Below the pieces are notes generated by a model, which was given only the letters and a program-made list of their open reading frames with translations, searched no databases and was not told where the DNA came from. Shown here one piece after another: positions 8,337-9,183 of a stretch of DNA of 9,183 nt. Origin of the DNA: Peptostreptococcaceae bacterium (GTDB taxonomy: Bacteria; Bacillota_A; Clostridia; Peptostreptococcales; Acidaminobacteraceae); the NCBI GenBank assembly GCA_013619035.1, contig JABXKX010000402.1:1-9183 (forward strand). Reading direction: 5' to 3'. The translations under genes were made by a program, and so were the position numbers. Position 1 is the stretch's first letter. Every line of letters begins with the position of its first letter.

Positions 8337-8999
8337 TTACAACTCCTCCATCTCTTTAAAACTAAATTCTTCCTTCATTAATGATTTTGCTATGTAGTAT
8401 ATATCTTGTTCTTTATCTTTACTAAATACAAATGCGACTTCATCTTTTTTAAATGATTCTTCTTCAAATAGTGTTTTAACGTTAATCACTATTGAAGCAC
8501 CTCTTTGTTTCAGTGATGCTTGACCAAGTCTTCCATGTTCTAAATCACATAATAATGTACATCTTCTGGTTAACACTTTATGATCCACGTCATCAAGATT
8601 TTTTCTATCCGGAAAAATCTTTCTAAGTGGCACCATTTCAGCTTTTGTGATGTATATACTCCCTATTACAGCAGGCAACAATATCATTCCAGCAATTACT
8701 CCTCCTGCCTCGATTGGCAGAAAATATGTCAGCATCATAATAATCCAAAAATTAAGTACAAACAAACTGAATACCAATGCGACGGGTACCTTACCAATAT
8801 TAATAAAAACTGCAATAGCACTTATTGGACCAACATTTTCAGCACCTTCAAGATCTACATCAATATCGAAAAAATCAAAATCAAAAAAGCCTGTAATCGC
8901 AATCAACCAATAGCACTGCATCAAAATCAGTATTACCGTCGGAATAATATTTACTCCTGTGAATGCAAATCTTAATAATTCCGTTAGAATCCCCTCCAT
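8337..8999 (-). CDS. YqiJ-like / NfeD-related membrane protein with OB-fold C-terminus
   Basis: A 220-aa protein with three probable membrane segments, about residues 12-38, 57-92 and 95-118, followed by a soluble tail (~130-220). An acidic stretch, FDFDFFDIDVDLEG, follows the first segment. The second segment includes INIGKVPVALVFSL, which resembles the conserved sequence around the second helix of YqiJ. The tail (LTRRCTLLCDLEHGRLGQAS and REGVV-like beta strands through DIYYIAKSL) fits the OB fold found in NfeD/YqiJ proteins. Such proteins are membrane partners of SPFH proteins, and here the flotillin follows with no intergenic base (stop 8337-8339, ATG 8336). The ATG at 8999 is the only plausible in-frame start: an in-frame TAA lies two codons upstream. 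It has no properly spaced Shine-Dalgarno site; only AAGAG abuts it. The fold assignment comes from pattern and context, not from a search. Confidence 0.82.
   Translation of the reverse strand: MEGILTELLRFAFTGVNIIPTVILILMQCYWLIAITGFFDFDFFDIDVDLEGAENVGPISAIAVFINIGKVPVALVFSLFVLNFWIIMMLTYFLPIEAGGVIAGMILLPAVIGSIYITKAEMVPLRKIFPDRKNLDDVDHKVLTRRCTLLCDLEHGRLGQASLKQRGASIVINVKTLFEEESFKKDEVAFVFSKDKEQDIYYIAKSLMKEEFSFKEMEEL
8343..8349 (-). promoter_or_regulatory. Strong ribosome-binding site for the flotillin gene inside the upstream CDS
   Basis: GGAGGAG, coding the final Glu-Glu of the YqiJ-like protein, lies 6 nt before the flotillin ATG. It is much stronger than the site of the first gene, so flotillin may be made in excess over its partner, as expected for a scaffold. 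Confidence 0.75.
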
Positions 9000-9007
9000 C
9001 TCTTATA

Positions 9008-9024
9008 TTAATTAACCTAATTAA
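9008..9024. repeat. A+T-only dyad just upstream of the first gene
   Basis: TTAATTA-ACC-TAATTAA is a perfect 7-bp dyad around 3 bases, ending 9 bp before the ATG of the YqiJ-like gene on the minus strand. It could be a weak mRNA hairpin near the start codon or a regulator site. Such A+T dyads also arise by chance in this DNA. Confidence 0.3.
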
Positions 9025-9031
9025 TTTGATC

Positions 9032-9084
9032 CTATGTTTATAAAACTACAACTAAATCAACTGTAATTGAAACCATAAACATAG
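9032..9084 (-). promoter_or_regulatory. Long imperfect hairpin in the operon leader
   Basis: CTATGTTTAT (9032-9041) and ATAAACATAG (9075-9084) form a perfect 10-bp outer stem. Inside, minus-strand TACAGTT pairs with AGTTGTA (7 bp with two G-U pairs) around a 5-nt loop, leaving an internal loop between the stems. It lies between the predicted promoter and the first start codon. Neither strand has a U tract after the stem, so it is not an intrinsic terminator. It may be a leader structure controlling stability or translation, or an operator. I do not recognise a known riboswitch. Confidence 0.55.
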
Positions 9085-9116
9085 AAAATTCAAATAAACT
9101 TCTCCCAGTATTTACT

Positions 9117-9145
9117 ATTATAGCAAAAAAGAGCTACATGAAGAA
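9117..9145 (-). promoter_or_regulatory. Predicted sigma-A extended -10 promoter of the operon
   Basis: On the minus strand, TGCTATAAT (9117-9125) is a perfect extended -10. At 17-bp spacing the -35 position (9140-9145) reads TTCTTC, a poor match. Extended -10 promoters commonly tolerate a weak -35. Transcription would start near 9110, giving a leader of about 110 nt. No other equally good candidate is seen before the first gene. Confidence 0.6.
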
Positions 9146-9183
9146 CATAATGAAACGAGAATTAATTTATATTAAATATGAAT
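9138..9183 (+). CDS. Possible start of a divergent gene, truncated by the right edge
   Basis: From the ATG at 9138 an open frame runs to the window end, reading MKNIMKRELIYIKYE (15 codons). An AAAGAG just upstream could be a weak ribosome-binding site at 4-nt spacing. The region lies opposite the operon promoter, so a divergent gene is possible. Fifteen codons are too few to show coding character, and chance is a real alternative. No family can be named. Confidence 0.2.
   Translation, partial: MKNIMKRELIYIKYE

Noticed and set aside
8580..8975. Plus-strand open frames of 131 and 88 codons opposite the YqiJ-like gene
   Set aside because: Antisense to a gene with clear membrane segments and operon context; the proteins are Asn/Tyr/Ser-rich without family features and lack ribosome-binding sites.
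1..9183. CRISPR arrays, tRNA or rRNA genes, UGA recoding
   Set aside because: No regularly spaced repeats, no cloverleaf or rRNA-like sequence were seen, and Trp is encoded by TGG in the intact genes.

Overview
The window is A+T-rich bacterial DNA that reads with the standard code: TAA stops, TGG for Trp, Shine-Dalgarno sites of the GGAGG type. Base composition, the A-rich ribosome-binding sites and the character of the proteins suggest a low-GC Bacillota, probably a clostridial relative. This is an inference; no rRNA or other taxonomic marker is present. All well-supported genes lie on the minus strand.

Layout from right to left, in the direction of transcription. An extended -10 promoter (about 9117-9125) and a roughly 110-nt leader with a long imperfect hairpin (9032-9084) precede a tight three-gene operon. 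The genes are (1) a 220-aa membrane protein with a C-terminal NfeD/OB-like region, resembling YqiJ; (2) a 674-aa flotillin of the YqiK type, with one N-terminal membrane segment, an SPFH domain and a very long Glu/Ala/Lys coiled coil; (3) a 1624-aa AAA+ ATPase of the family usually labelled 'DNA repair ATPase', with an N-terminal family-specific region (DUF3686-like), a long coiled-coil middle and an AAA+ module near the C-terminus. Gene junctions are 0 bp and 1 bp, so translation is probably coupled. A clear intrinsic terminator (1368-1406) ends the operon.

Left of the terminator the DNA looks worn. Two direct copies of a ~20-bp sequence (1177-1199 and 1224-1245) resemble one end of an IS21-family element. 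Immediately beside them is a MalY/PatB-type aminotransferase pseudogene (624-1160) that uses three reading frames and has lost its centre, including the PLP-lysine region. Then comes an apparently intact but window-truncated MATE-family multidrug/cation antiporter (1-597).

The likely joint function of the operon is an inference. The flotillin would form an oligomeric membrane scaffold, the YqiJ-like protein would be its membrane partner (as YqiJ is for YqiK and NfeD proteins are for other SPFH proteins), and the giant ATPase would be an energy-driven remodeller working on that scaffold or on the envelope. Nothing in the sequence directly supports a DNA-repair role for the ATPase. This operon is the most interesting object in the window.
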